Below, piece by piece: positions 37,652 to 46,368 of a stretch of DNA of 64,000 bases (its first letter is position 1; each line of letters starts with the position of its first letter). The stretch is taken from assembly GCA_029559475.1 (NCBI GenBank), contig JAKQBN010000030.1:62001-126000 (forward strand). Reading direction: 5' to 3'. The notes under the pieces are model-generated. The model ran no database searches, was not told where the DNA came from, and worked only from the letters and a program-made list of their open reading frames with translations. The position numbers were made by a program, and so were the translations under genes. This stretch comes from a bacterium. GTDB lineage: Bacteria; UBA4055.

Positions 37652-39166
37652 TCAGGGTTTCACGAGCACATAATCCTTTACACCGTTCCTGATGAACTTG
37701 ACGATGAAATTATCTTTTCTGCCCTTCAGCTTCGAGACCGCTTTTCTGAGATCATCTACCTTTGCGATCTGGAAGTGCTCTCCGGAAACTATGACCTTAT
37801 CGATCACATCTCCCTCCTGCAGTTTTCCGGAAAGAACGGACTTGTCATCAATATCGGTTACAATTACGCCATTATCAATAGAAATATTATACTTTTTTTT
37901 GGTTTCGCCGTCAATGTTCTTTACGCTTAATCCGAGAAGGTCTTCCGATTCTTTTTCCGTTTTGACCTCCGGCTTATCGGCCGTCAGTGATGATCTGTCG
38001 CCCAGTTTTACAGAAATGTTCTTTTCTTTTCCGTCCCTTAATATCTTAAAATCGATCTTCTTGCCGGGGCTGTAAGCGGCAAGGTCGAATCTGAACTGTT
38101 CAAGATTCCTGATCTTTTTACCGTCCATTTCTATAATTATGTCGTCGGCTTTAAATCCCGCATCTTCAGCCGGTGTGTCTTTTTCAACAGTGGCTACAAG
38201 AACACCCTCCTGATTTTCTTTAAGTCCAAGGACTTCTTTTTCAGCCGGATTTATTTCTTTTGGCATTATACCCAGATAAGCTCTTTTAACTTTACCGTCA
38301 GTCATCAGGTTTTCTGAGATCTTCTTAGCCATGTTCACCGGGATGGCGAAACCTATACCCTGAGCCACGGCGTTAACTGCGGCATTGATCCCGATCACTT
38401 CACCTTTTATATTAAGAAGAGGACCGCCGCTGTTACCGGGATTGATCGCCGCGTCTGTCTGAATAAAATCCTGAAATACAGGTCCGTTCTGTAGTCCGAT
38501 ACCTGCTCTGTCTTTAGCGGATACAACGCCTACTGTTACGGTTTTCTCGAGGCTGTAAGGCGAGCCTATCGCTACAACCCAGTCGCCCACCCACAGTTCA
38601 TCGGAATCGCCAAGCTTTGCTATCTTGTTGTCATCGAATTTCTTATCGACTTTTATAACAGCGAGATCAGTTTCAGGATCGGTTCCGATTATTTTTGCTT
38701 CCAGTTCATCGCCTGTGTTCAGCCTTACTATGATCTTATCTGCTTTTTCTACTACATGGTTGTTCGTCATTATAAAACCATCGGTAGTGTAAATGAAGCC
38801 TGATCCCTCGCCCTTCTGTATCTGCTTTCTTGTTTTCGGCTGCTGCTGCTGACGGGGCACTCCAAAGAAATTGTCGAAGAAAGGATCGGATTCAAAAAAT
38901 CTGTCGAAAGGTGAGGTGTAATTGTATTCGAAGCTTCTTTCTGTTTTAATGTTTACGACTGCAGGCATCACATCTCTTGCTATTACCGCGAATCTTGAAT
39001 GCCCATATCCTGTATCATATATGTCCTGAACACCTGAGGAAGGTCCGGTTGACGATCCTGTTATGCCTGACGCTGATACTTTATCGGTATAATCGAATTT
39101 TGCTGTAAGCAGAACTCCTAGAAGAAGGAAAACTCCCGCTATGATCAGATTCTTTATTATTTTCAT
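37652..39166 (-). CDS. Periplasmic serine protease/chaperone of the HtrA (DegP/DegQ) family
   Basis: Envelope quality-control protease, 504 aa. An N-terminal signal anchor or signal peptide (IIKNLIIAGVFLLLGVLL) precedes the trypsin-like domain with the triad His in MTNNHVVEKAD, Asp in ETDLAVIKVD and Ser in PGNSGGPLLN. A Gln-rich LA-type loop (RQQQQPKTRKQIQ) is present. Two PDZ domains follow: AYLGIMPKEINPAEKEVLGL and on, and LLGLSVKNIDGETKKKYNIS and on. I start at the ATG at 39166 with AGGAGAG upstream; a start 21 codons earlier adds a hydrophilic tail before the signal sequence and is rejected. It lies between clpB and rpoD on the same strand. Confidence 0.94.
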   Translation of the reverse strand: MKIIKNLIIAGVFLLLGVLLTAKFDYTDKVSASGITGSSTGPSSGVQDIYDTGYGHSRFAVIARDVMPAVVNIKTERSFEYNYTSPFDRFFESDPFFDNFFGVPRQQQQPKTRKQIQKGEGSGFIYTTDGFIMTNNHVVEKADKIIVRLNTGDELEAKIIGTDPETDLAVIKVDKKFDDNKIAKLGDSDELWVGDWVVAIGSPYSLEKTVTVGVVSAKDRAGIGLQNGPVFQDFIQTDAAINPGNSGGPLLNIKGEVIGINAAVNAVAQGIGFAIPVNMAKKISENLMTDGKVKRAYLGIMPKEINPAEKEVLGLKENQEGVLVATVEKDTPAEDAGFKADDIIIEMDGKKIRNLEQFRFDLAAYSPGKKIDFKILRDGKEKNISVKLGDRSSLTADKPEVKTEKESEDLLGLSVKNIDGETKKKYNISIDNGVIVTDIDDKSVLSGKLQEGDVIDKVIVSGEHFQIAKVDDLRKAVSKLKGRKDNFIVKFIRNGVKDYVLVKP

Positions 39167-39231
39167 TTTTCTCTCCTGGTTTATTTTTGCGTCATTTATA
39201 CAATTCATTTTATATTTTTGTTCTTCCAATT

Positions 39232-41787
39232 TTAAAGTAATGTGCTCAGTTTTATTTCATCACCCGTTTTTATCTCCCCGCAAAGAAGCTTAACCGATAG
39301 ATTATTAAGCACAGTTTTCTCTATAAGTCTTTTTAAAGGCCTTGCGCCGAATACAGGGTCATATCCTTTTTCTGTCAGGTATTCCTGCGAAGCTTTGTCT
39401 ATTATAATTTTGATATCTCTTTCTGCCAGCCTCTTATTTATATCAGAAAGAAGCCTGTCGGTAATTTGAAGTATCACATTTCTGCTCAGCTTATTGAATA
39501 CGATTATATCATCTATCCTGTTCACGAATTCAGGTTTAAGAACTCTTTTGACCATCGAAATCAGCTCTTCCTTTTTCTGAACTGAAACTTCTTCTATACC
39601 CACGAACTGGTCTGAACCTAAATTAGATGTCATAATTATAATTGTGTTCTTGAAATTAACAGTCCTTCCTTTATTATCTGTCAGCCTGCCGTCGTCAAGC
39701 ACCTGAAGCAGAATATTAAATACCTGCGGATGGGCTTTTTCTATTTCATCGAACAAAACTATCGAGAAAGGTTTTTTCCTTACAGCATCGGTTAGCTGTC
39801 CGCCCTCATCGTAGCCGACATATCCCGGTGGAGGTCCGATAAGCCTTGTCACTGAAAACGATTCCATATATTCGCTCATATCTATCCTGATCATTGCGGA
39901 ATCTGAATCGAACATGAATTCGGCCAGCGCTTTGGCGAGCTCGGTTTTTCCCACGCCTGTTGAACCTAAGAAAATAAATGAGGCGATCGGTCTGTTCGGA
40001 TCTTGAAGTCCCGCTCTGTTCCTGCGTAAAGCTTCGGAGACAACTTTAAGCGCTTCATCCTGCCCTTTTACCCTCATACCGAGCAGTTCTTCCATCTTGA
40101 GAAGCTTATCCTTTTCGCTTTCTAGAAGCTTATTTACCGGGATATGCGTCCAGCGTGAAATGATCTCCGCGATCTCGTTCTCTCCGATCTCTTCTTTGAG
40201 CATTTTTCTTCCGGACTGAAAACTTTCCATTTTAGAAGTAGCTTCATCAAGCGTTTTCTTGACGGCAGGGATTTCCTGATACCTTAATCTTGATACTTTT
40301 TCAAGTTCGCCGCTCCTTTCTGCCGCTGATTCTTCATTTTTCAAGCTGTCGAGTTTCTTCGTATTCTCCCTTATGACAGTAATGAATTCCTTCTCCTGTT
40401 CCCAGTGAACCTTGAGTTCATTCACCTGAGACTTGAGTTCGGCGATTTCCTTATTGATGTCTTCAAGTCTTTCTGCGGATTTCTTGTCCTTTTCTTTGCT
40501 GACGGCCTGCTTTTCGATCTCCAGCTGAATTATCTTTCTCTGAAGCATCTCGATATCTTCTGGCATAGATTCGATCTCAAGCTTCAGTTTCGCTGCAGCC
40601 TCATCAATTAGGTCGATCGCTTTGTCAGGCAGAAATCTATCGGAAATATATCTTGAAGACAGCTTCGCGGCTGAGATCAAAGCTCCGTCGGATATCCTGA
40701 CCCCGTGATGAACTTCGTACTTATCCTTGATCCCCCTCAGGATAGATATTGTATCTTCGACCGACGGCTCTTCGATCAGAACAGGCTGAAACCTTCTTTC
40801 AAAAGCCGCGTCTTTTTCAATATACTTTCTATACTCCGATATAGTGGTCGCGCCGATCACCTTGATCTCTCCTCTCGCAAGGGCGGGTTTCAGCATGTTC
40901 GAGGCATCCATAGAGCCTTCAGCCGCGCCTGTCCCGACAAGCGTATGCAGCTCGTCTATGAACAGTATCAATTTCCCTTCTGATGCCTCCACTTCTTTCA
41001 GGACAGCTTTCAGCCTTTCTTCAAATTCTCCTCTGAACTTTGCTCCGGCAATTAGAGCTGCGAGATCAAGCGCAACAATTCTTTTGTTTTTCAGATTTTC
41101 AGGCACATCTTTTCTTACGATCCTGTGCGCTATACCTTCGGCAATAGCCGTTTTTCCAGTTCCCGGTTCACCGATCAGAACAGGATTATTCTTCGTTCTT
41201 CTGGTCAATATCTGAAGTACCCTTCTGATCTCTGCGTCTCTACCGATGACAGGATCAAGTTTTTCCTGCTCCGCAAGCTCGTTCAGATCCCGCGTATATT
41301 TCTTCAATACTTCGTATTTCGCTTCCGGGTCGGCATCCTTTATCTGCTGATTTCCCCTGACAGACTTTAAAAGTTTAAGTATGGTGTCATGGTCAAGTTC
41401 AAGCTCATTGAAAATTCTGTAGAGAGATCCTTTTTTCTCTTTCAATACCGAGATCAATATATGCTCAAGGCTCAAATAGTCATCACCCATATCTTGAGCT
41501 ATTTTGAAGGATATCTCAAGTATTTCATTAAAACCTGTTGAAAGATACAGATGAATTGCGCCTGAATTAACTTTCGCAAGTTTTGACAGTTCCGTCTCGA
41601 CCTTTGACGATACAATCGCAAGCTCAACTCCCGCCCTTTTCAGAAGAGTAGTGATAATATTCTCATCTTTTAACACATTAGATATAAAATGAAGCTCGTT
41701 GATCTCCGGGGACTTCCTTTCCCTGGCAGTATTCATGGCGTCATTCAAGTATTCCTGCACTTTTATTGTCATCTTTTCGTAGTTCAT
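39232..41787 (-). CDS. clpB: ATP-dependent disaggregase ClpB
   Basis: Hsp100 chaperone that rescues aggregated proteins together with DnaK; 851 aa, as usual. N-domain 1-150; first AAA+ domain with [15 protein letters not shown] near 205 and the DELHTLVG Walker B; a long coiled-coil M-domain at about 400-520 ([20 protein letters not shown]), which separates ClpB from ClpC/ClpA; second AAA+ with [18 protein letters not shown] start at the ATG at 41787 with AAAGGAG upstream ([17 protein letters not shown]), not 20 codons earlier. It heads the same-strand array clpB-htrA-rpoD-LPP20-SUMF1 and is divergent from the AT-rich secreted protein gene. I could not identify a heat-shock operator with confidence. 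Confidence 0.96.
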   Translation of the reverse strand: MNYEKMTIKVQEYLNDAMNTARERKSPEINELHFISNVLKDENIITTLLKRAGVELAIVSSKVETELSKLAKVNSGAIHLYLSTGFNEILEISFKIAQDMGDDYLSLEHILISVLKEKKGSLYRIFNELELDHDTILKLLKSVRGNQQIKDADPEAKYEVLKKYTRDLNELAEQEKLDPVIGRDAEIRRVLQILTRRTKNNPVLIGEPGTGKTAIAEGIAHRIVRKDVPENLKNKRIVALDLAALIAGAKFRGEFEERLKAVLKEVEASEGKLILFIDELHTLVGTGAAEGSMDASNMLKPALARGEIKVIGATTISEYRKYIEKDAAFERRFQPVLIEEPSVEDTISILRGIKDKYEVHHGVRISDGALISAAKLSSRYISDRFLPDKAIDLIDEAAAKLKLEIESMPEDIEMLQRKIIQLEIEKQAVSKEKDKKSAERLEDINKEIAELKSQVNELKVHWEQEKEFITVIRENTKKLDSLKNEESAAERSGELEKVSRLRYQEIPAVKKTLDEATSKMESFQSGRKMLKEEIGENEIAEIISRWTHIPVNKLLESEKDKLLKMEELLGMRVKGQDEALKVVSEALRRNRAGLQDPNRPIASFIFLGSTGVGKTELAKALAEFMFDSDSAMIRIDMSEYMESFSVTRLIGPPPGYVGYDEGGQLTDAVRKKPFSIVLFDEIEKAHPQVFNILLQVLDDGRLTDNKGRTVNFKNTIIIMTSNLGSDQFVGIEEVSVQKKEELISMVKRVLKPEFVNRIDDIIVFNKLSRNVILQITDRLLSDINKRLAERDIKIIIDKASQEYLTEKGYDPVFGARPLKRLIEKTVLNNLSVKLLCGEIKTGDEIKLSTLL

Positions 41788-41886
41788 GTCAGACTCCTTT
41801 AGCCTTAGTTTACCATTCGGAGTAAATAAGTGCAAGTTGTATGCCAAACAAAAAAGATTTTTGATTTGCTTTTATCGGGCAAAATC

Positions 41887-41892
41887 TATAAT
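41887..41892 (+). promoter_or_regulatory. Possible -10 element of the 41932 gene
   Basis: A perfect TATAAT 40 bp before the start codon. The best -35 at 15-16 bp spacing (TTTGCT/TTGCTT) is poor, so this is a weak promoter or needs an activator. Confidence 0.3.
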
Positions 41893-41931
41893 TTACAGGT
41901 ATCAAATAATCTAAAACTTGCGGAGTATGAA

Positions 41932-43719
41932 ATGAAAAATCTAACAGTTTACACAGCTCTGATAATTCTGCTGATCTTTGCTTTAATTTCGCCTTCCGAA
42001 TACCTTAATGCACAACAACTAAATCTTAACATTATGGATACATATCTAATGTCTGATTCTGGAGCAAATATAAGAGGTCCTCAAGGAACAACTCTTGATG
42101 TTATGTTAATTAATAATAATGATACTATAAGACACACTAATATATTTCCTGAAAATGGAATGATTTTCATTAATAATGCTTTAACAGGCATAAATGATGA
42201 TAATTATACTCCTTCTAACACAGATTTCATTAAAGTTGTAGGAAATAATGTTGTTTATAGTCCAAAAGTTAGCGAAACAAAGGGCAATAATAATAACAAT
42301 TATACTGTAAAAGTTTTTAATTCTAAAGGAGAACTTGTATCAAATGTTGTTCCAAATAAACATGAAGGTTATATTACTGCTCATTTTGATGGTAATGGTG
42401 TTTCTAGTGGAAAATATTTTTTTCAAGTTAATGATGGAAATAAATCAATTTCCCAAGGATTTTTATTTAATAAAGATAATTCTTCATCTGTAATTCCTTC
42501 TAATGTAATTGAAGAAATGAATAATAGTAAAGTTGAGAATAATTATGGAAACTCAAAAGGGTCTTCAAAATTTAGAGGAACTGTTGAAGCTCATTTTACT
42601 TATACTCCAAATGAAGCTGTTGATGCTCCTATAGAATATCAACATGAACCTAAAACTTTTGTTGAGTATATTGATGTTGCTGAAAGTGGAGATACTGATT
42701 ATTTTCCTTATCACATACTTTCATCTTTAGAACAATATTTAGATGCATATTTTCAAGTAAATAATGTTCATACTAATTTACCTATTGCAAATGCTAATGC
42801 TAGATTATTAAACGGAGAAAAAGAAATTATTGGTTATGTGACTGCTGATAGTGAAGGAAAATTTTCTATTACAGGATTACCTTGTGATTCTACTTTTTGT
42901 GTTCAAGTTTCTGATGAAAATTTAAGAGGGATAGAGTATGATATTAGGATTCCTCCAAGAATAAGAATTAATGATGTATGTAATCAACCTTATTTAGGAA
43001 TTATTCCTGGTGATGGTGTTCATAAAATTGGTTTGGTTGTTGAACCTAGTGATTTTGTTGGAAAGTCTAATGGAACAAATATTAATAATCCAAGTTTAAC
43101 AATAGAAAGAGCTTTAGAAGGACAAATTCGTGTTGATACGATTAATGGAGATGGACTTGTGTTAAGAGATTATGTTATGGGAGATAAGATAAAAGTTTAT
43201 AATCCAACTTCAGAGCAAGTAAATGCTATGGAAAAAACTGCAAAAGAAATATTTGGTGGAACAAATATAAATGATTATTTTACAATTGTTGACACAGCAA
43301 GAATTGAACCTGGAGATATTTATAATTATATTACAGGAGATGAAAATGCAGGAATTAATTGGATTGGTAATGATGAAGATAGAACTGCTACTTGGGAGAA
43401 AAATATGTATAATAATAATGGAAAGATGTTTGCCAACATGTGTGTGGGTGGAGAAAGTAAATGTACTGGTTCATCAAGTGGTGTACACGAATTAATGTGG
43501 TATTTATACACTGATTGTGTTTTTAGTGAAGATAGTCCAATAAATCCTGAAGGTGGAAATATTGGAATAAATGACCCATTATCTGTACAATATAGAAATG
43601 AAATAAATAAATCAAAGTATAAATTTGGAACTAATACTGGTGAATGTAGTGATTATTATATCAATGTTGAAAAATTTGATAGTTCATCAAATCCAACTAA
43701 TGTCCTTATATTAAAATAG
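41932..43719 (+). CDS. AT-rich secreted protein with degenerate metallopeptidase-like motif
   Basis: A 595-aa exported protein with signal peptide 1-29. Residues about 115-165 (VKVFNSKGELVSNVVP, SSGKYFFQVNDGNKSISQGF) look like the FlgD-Ig/T9SS-type-A beta fold, but the segment is internal, not C-terminal. Residues about 280-360 resemble a carboxypeptidase-regulatory-like domain (VTADSEGKFSITGLP). Near the end GVHELMWYLYTD places His519-Glu520 in what would be an HExxH zinc motif with the last His replaced by Trp523, so it is probably a dead or unusual peptidase. The start at 41932 has GGAG 8 nt upstream. Composition is far more AT-rich and Asn-rich than all neighbours, a sign of foreign origin. 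Function unknown. Confidence 0.7.
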   Translation: MKNLTVYTALIILLIFALISPSEYLNAQQLNLNIMDTYLMSDSGANIRGPQGTTLDVMLINNNDTIRHTNIFPENGMIFINNALTGINDDNYTPSNTDFIKVVGNNVVYSPKVSETKGNNNNNYTVKVFNSKGELVSNVVPNKHEGYITAHFDGNGVSSGKYFFQVNDGNKSISQGFLFNKDNSSSVIPSNVIEEMNNSKVENNYGNSKGSSKFRGTVEAHFTYTPNEAVDAPIEYQHEPKTFVEYIDVAESGDTDYFPYHILSSLEQYLDAYFQVNNVHTNLPIANANARLLNGEKEIIGYVTADSEGKFSITGLPCDSTFCVQVSDENLRGIEYDIRIPPRIRINDVCNQPYLGIIPGDGVHKIGLVVEPSDFVGKSNGTNINNPSLTIERALEGQIRVDTINGDGLVLRDYVMGDKIKVYNPTSEQVNAMEKTAKEIFGGTNINDYFTIVDTARIEPGDIYNYITGDENAGINWIGNDEDRTATWEKNMYNNNGKMFANMCVGGESKCTGSSSGVHELMWYLYTDCVFSEDSPINPEGGNIGINDPLSVQYRNEINKSKYKFGTNTGECSDYYINVEKFDSSSNPTNVLILK

Positions 43720-43749
43720 ACTTAGATCTCAGAAACGATATAAGAGGAA

Positions 43750-43775
43750 ACCGTCGAAGAAGGCGGTTTTTTTAT
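43750..43775 (+). terminator. Rho-independent terminator
   Basis: AACCGTC, short loop GAAGAA, GGCGGTT (one G-T pair), then TTTTTTATTTT. It follows the stop of the AT-rich secreted protein gene by about 30 bp. Confidence 0.75.
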
Positions 43776-43790
43776 TTTGGATCAATTCTA

Positions 43791-43819
43791 TTGACAATCT
43801 CTAATATATTTATTACATT
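43791..43819 (+). promoter_or_regulatory. Promoter of the toxin-antitoxin operon
   Basis: TTGACA (43791-43796), 17-bp spacer, TACATT (43814-43819). The start would be near 43826, inside the operator repeats described next. Confidence 0.7.
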
Positions 43820-43837
43820 GTATTACAAATGATTACA
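43812..43837. promoter_or_regulatory. Operator: three ATTACA repeats at 10-bp spacing
   Basis: ATTACA occurs at 43812, 43822 and 43832, exactly one helical turn apart, covering the -10 element and the start site. A palindrome TTGTA-T-TACAA (43818-43828) is embedded. Ribbon-helix-helix antitoxins bind such short repeats cooperatively to repress their own operon. Confidence 0.6.
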
Positions 43838-43848
43838 AAGGAGTTAAT

Positions 43849-44067
43849 ATGAATACCACTGTGACCGTAAGACTGCCCGACAACCTCGCGACTTCACTCG
43901 ATGCGATCGCCAAAATTACCGAAAGATCAAGGTCTTTTCTTATCAAAAAAGCGATAGAATCATATATTGAAGAGCAGGCCGATCTTCAGATAGCTCTGGA
44001 CAGGCTTAGAGACACTTCCGATACGGAAATATCCGCCGAGGATCTCAAGAAAAGTCTGAATGTATAA
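43849..44067 (+). CDS. Ribbon-helix-helix antitoxin (CopG/RelB type)
   Basis: A 72-aa antitoxin. The N-terminal RHH fold is visible: beta strand TVTVRLPDNLA, helix TSLDAIAKITE, turn RSRS, helix FLIKKAIESYIEEQ. The acidic C-terminal tail (about 48-72) would wrap the toxin. It should neutralise the RelE-like protein encoded next and repress the operon through the ATTACA repeats upstream. AAAGGAG precedes the ATG. The reading frame overlaps that of the toxin by 8 bp, the standard toxin-antitoxin arrangement. Confidence 0.92.
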   Translation: MNTTVTVRLPDNLATSLDAIAKITERSRSFLIKKAIESYIEEQADLQIALDRLRDTSDTEISAEDLKKSLNV

Positions 44068-44311
44068 AATAACTTTCAAGAATTCCGTTACTCAGGATCT
44101 TAAAGGAATAGATAAAAAACAGATCAAGAGAATTCTGGATAAGATAGCGAAAGACCTTGCAGATAAACCTGAAAGCTGTCCTGAACTGAAAGGCAAGTTC
44201 GCAGGCCTAAGAAAATTCAGGATCGGAGATTACAGGATAATTTTTACGATCAAAGATATGCAGACGGTGTTGGTCTTGAGAATAAGGCACAGAAAAGAAG
44301 TGTATGAGTAA
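44060..44311 (+). CDS. RelE/ParE-superfamily toxin
   Basis: An 83-aa toxin. The family pattern is clear: YKITFKNSVTQDLKGIDKKQ, the LKGKFAGLRKFRIGDYRIIFTI core and the C-terminal VLRIRHRKEVYE, with the basic and Tyr residues that RelE-type mRNA interferases use. RelE-like endoribonucleases cut mRNA in the ribosomal A site; ParE-like gyrase inhibition cannot be excluded from sequence alone. It is intact, coupled to the antitoxin gene upstream, and followed after 36 bp by moeA on the same strand. Confidence 0.92.
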   Translation: MYKITFKNSVTQDLKGIDKKQIKRILDKIAKDLADKPESCPELKGKFAGLRKFRIGDYRIIFTIKDMQTVLVLRIRHRKEVYE

Positions 44312-44347
44312 ATTCTCGAAAAAGAATTACCATTTAACGGAGCAAAA

Positions 44348-45529
44348 ATGATAGAAATACAAAAAGCGCTTGAACTGATAACCGAGAACTGCCGGACTAT
44401 GCCTAAGATCGAACTGCCTGTTCATGAGTGCCTCGGTTATGTCTGTGCAGAAGATCTTTATGCTAAACTCGATATGCCGCCTTTCGATAAATCATCAATG
44501 GACGGATACGCTTTCAAATGGCAGGACAGTAAAATCGAATACATTAATGATGGGATCATAGCCGCGGGAGATTCTTTCGACGAGCCGATTGAGGAAGGCC
44601 ACTGTATAGCGATTATGACAGGCGCGCCTCTGCCTTTCGGGGCCGATACTGTGATCCCTGTAGAGATCACGGAAAAAGCCGGTGATAAGATCAGATTTAC
44701 TTATCCCGCAAAAAAATGTGCCAATGTCAGTTATAAGGCCGAGGATATAAAAAAGGATGCTCTGATATTTCCTAAAGGTAAGATTATAAGAACCCAGGAC
44801 ATAGCCTTAATTGTCGCCTCGGGATATTCTAAAGTTAAAGTTTCTTCGCTGCCTGAGATCGCTATTCTGAATACAGGCTCGGAGATAATTGAACCGGGAG
44901 AACCTCTGGACTACGGGCAGATCTATAATTCCAACGGAACAATGCTTTCAATTATGGCTCAGAATATCGGCATAAACGCTGAATATTTAGGCATTGCAGC
45001 CGACGACGAAAAAAGCCTTAAAACGATGCTTTCTATCGGTCTGAAAAGCGATATACTACTTATTTCAGGCGGAGTATCTATGGGAGAGTTCGATCTCGTT
45101 CCGAAAGTTCTTCTCGACCTCGGCGTAAAACAGATATTCCACAAAGTCAGGATAAAGCCCGGCAAACCCGTTTTCTTCGGTAAAACGGACAAGTGCCTTG
45201 TTTTTGGTCTTCCCGGCAATCCGCTTTCGAACTTTGTCGGCTTTGAGCTGTTCGTGAAAACGGCCGTCAGAAAAATGACAGGATCGGAAATTGTTCTTCC
45301 GGTTTTCAGCGAAGGTATCATATCTTCACAATTTAAACATAGAGCCGATAGAAAGAACTTTTATCCCGCTGCGCATAAGAATAATGACGGTAAAATTATT
45401 GTCACTCCGGTGATCTCGCACGGCTCCGCCGACATTTCATCACTTTCCAAATCAAATTGCTTTATGATAGCTGATATAGATAAACTGGAATATTCACCGG
45501 GCGATAAAATCCAATTTCTGGAGGTTTAA
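44348..45529 (+). CDS. moeA: Molybdopterin molybdenumtransferase
   Basis: Inserts molybdate into adenylated molybdopterin, the last step of Moco synthesis. The 393 aa are normal. Domain III/I motifs: MPPFDKSSMDGYAFK at residues 37-51, GDSFDEPIEEGHCIAIMTGAPLP-type sequence near 75-98. The MoCF-binding domain has ILNTGSEIIEPGE, YNSNGTMLS, ISGGVSMGEFDLVP and VFGLPGNPLSNFV. A C-terminal domain IV is present. The only partner visible here is the MOSC gene that follows by 1 bp; other moa/mob genes must lie elsewhere. It implies that the organism has molybdo- or tungsto-enzymes. Confidence 0.95.
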   Translation: MIEIQKALELITENCRTMPKIELPVHECLGYVCAEDLYAKLDMPPFDKSSMDGYAFKWQDSKIEYINDGIIAAGDSFDEPIEEGHCIAIMTGAPLPFGADTVIPVEITEKAGDKIRFTYPAKKCANVSYKAEDIKKDALIFPKGKIIRTQDIALIVASGYSKVKVSSLPEIAILNTGSEIIEPGEPLDYGQIYNSNGTMLSIMAQNIGINAEYLGIAADDEKSLKTMLSIGLKSDILLISGGVSMGEFDLVPKVLLDLGVKQIFHKVRIKPGKPVFFGKTDKCLVFGLPGNPLSNFVGFELFVKTAVRKMTGSEIVLPVFSEGIISSQFKHRADRKNFYPAAHKNNDGKIIVTPVISHGSADISSLSKSNCFMIADIDKLEYSPGDKIQFLEV

Positions 45530-45530
45530 T

Positions 45531-45980
45531 ATGAAAGGGAAAATTGTATCTATCAACATTTCCGATGAAAAGAAGAAACCCAAGAAGCCGATAAGTTCAG
45601 GCAAACTTATCGAGAATGTAGGACTAGAGGGAGATGCATACAACAAATCGGGACCGAGACAAATATCTATTACTTCAATGGAACTTCTAAAAGAGCAGAC
45701 CCAATGTCCGCGCGTTGGCAAGGGCGAGGATTTTATTGTCGGACCCGGAAATTTCTCAGAGACTCTGACAGTCGAAGGAATGGATCTTTCGGCTATTAAT
45801 ATCGGCGATGTTTTTACGGCTGGAGAAACGAAGTTCAGGATCTCGATGAAGGGAATGGAATGCTGGGAACACTGTCCCTGGAATAAAGAAAAAGGTGAAT
45901 GTCCGCTGCCCAAGCACTTCCTGTTCGCCGAAGTGATAAAATCCGGCGAGATCAAGGCTGGAGATGGAATTTCAAGTTAG
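45531..45980 (+). CDS. MOSC-domain protein
   Basis: A 149-aa stand-alone MOSC (Moco sulfurase C-terminal) domain protein. Typical features are GLEGDAYNKSGPRQISI near 30-47, the FSETLTVEGMDLSAINIGD motif, and the cysteine-containing end MKGMECWEHCPWNKEKGECP. Small MOSC proteins are thought to carry or transfer sulfur or the molybdenum cofactor. It starts 1 bp after the moeA stop, so it belongs to the same transcript and to Moco metabolism. Confidence 0.9.
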   Translation: MKGKIVSINISDEKKKPKKPISSGKLIENVGLEGDAYNKSGPRQISITSMELLKEQTQCPRVGKGEDFIVGPGNFSETLTVEGMDLSAINIGDVFTAGETKFRISMKGMECWEHCPWNKEKGECPLPKHFLFAEVIKSGEIKAGDGISS

Positions 45981-45992
45981 TCTATGATTCGT

Positions 45993-46117
45993 GCGAGACA
46001 TAAGTTCACCTATAAACGGACCCTGCCTCATCAGGCCGATCGCTAGTTTGCAGCAGTTCGCGCACCTGCAGGTAAAGATAGTAACGGGATCCGTTTAAAT
46101 CTGAACTTATGTCTCGC
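45993..46117. mobile_element. MITE-like element, copy 2 (125 bp), perfect 16-bp TIRs
   Basis: Left end GCGAGACATAAGTTCA (45993-46008) and right end TGAACTTATGTCTCGC (46102-46117) are perfect inverted repeats. After a 4-bp mismatch the pairing continues as TAAACGGA/TCCGTTTA. A palindrome ACCTGCAGGT sits in the middle. The element at 17592-17717 aligns to it end to end in the opposite orientation. It has no coding capacity. I see no clear target-site duplication in the flanks. A non-autonomous transposon is the best reading; no transposase with these ends is in the window. Confidence 0.8.
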
Positions 46118-46125
46118 AACATTAC

Positions 46126-46144
46126 CGACTGAGGTTATCAGTCG
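46126..46144. repeat. Short perfect hairpin
   Basis: CGACTGA, loop GGTTA, TCAGTCG. It lies 8 bp beyond the right end of the inverted-repeat element; no T-run follows on the plus strand. Confidence 0.6.
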
Positions 46145-46300
46145 AGTTATATATATTGAGAAACGGGAGTGCATCCTAGCCTTGTTGTAGGTACGTGTTG
46201 ATCTCAAACAAGCTATTGAACGGATGGCTGCAGGATGAGATCATGAATGAAGTTATATAAGGTGTATTCCTATCCGTTTAGAAAAATTATATGACGAGAC
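46141..46300. repeat. Second imperfect palindromic element
   Basis: Nested pairings can be drawn: AAACGG (46161-46166) with CCGTTT (46274-46279), CATCC (46172-46176) with GGATG (46233-46237), GCC (46179-46181) with GGC (46226-46228), and TTGTT with AACAA inside. The outer ends (GTCGAG.. and ..CGAGAC) resemble each other in inverse orientation, and AAACGG/CCGTTT recalls the inner part of the neighbouring element's ends. It may be a decayed relative of that element or a structured RNA. Confidence 0.4.
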
Positions 46301-46339
46301 CCTATTTAGCGGAATAAACAAACCGCATCATTTTCTCAC

Positions 46340-46368
46340 TTGCAAAATTCACATAATTTGACTATATT
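46340..46368 (+). promoter_or_regulatory. Promoter of dnaX
   Basis: TTGCAA (46340-46345), 17-bp spacer, TATATT (46363-46368), about 30 bp upstream of the dnaX ATG. Confidence 0.55.

Noticed and set aside
45494-45955. 153-codon minus-strand frame over the MOSC gene
   Set aside because: The plus-strand MOSC protein matches its family and is coupled to moeA; the antisense translation shows no family pattern.
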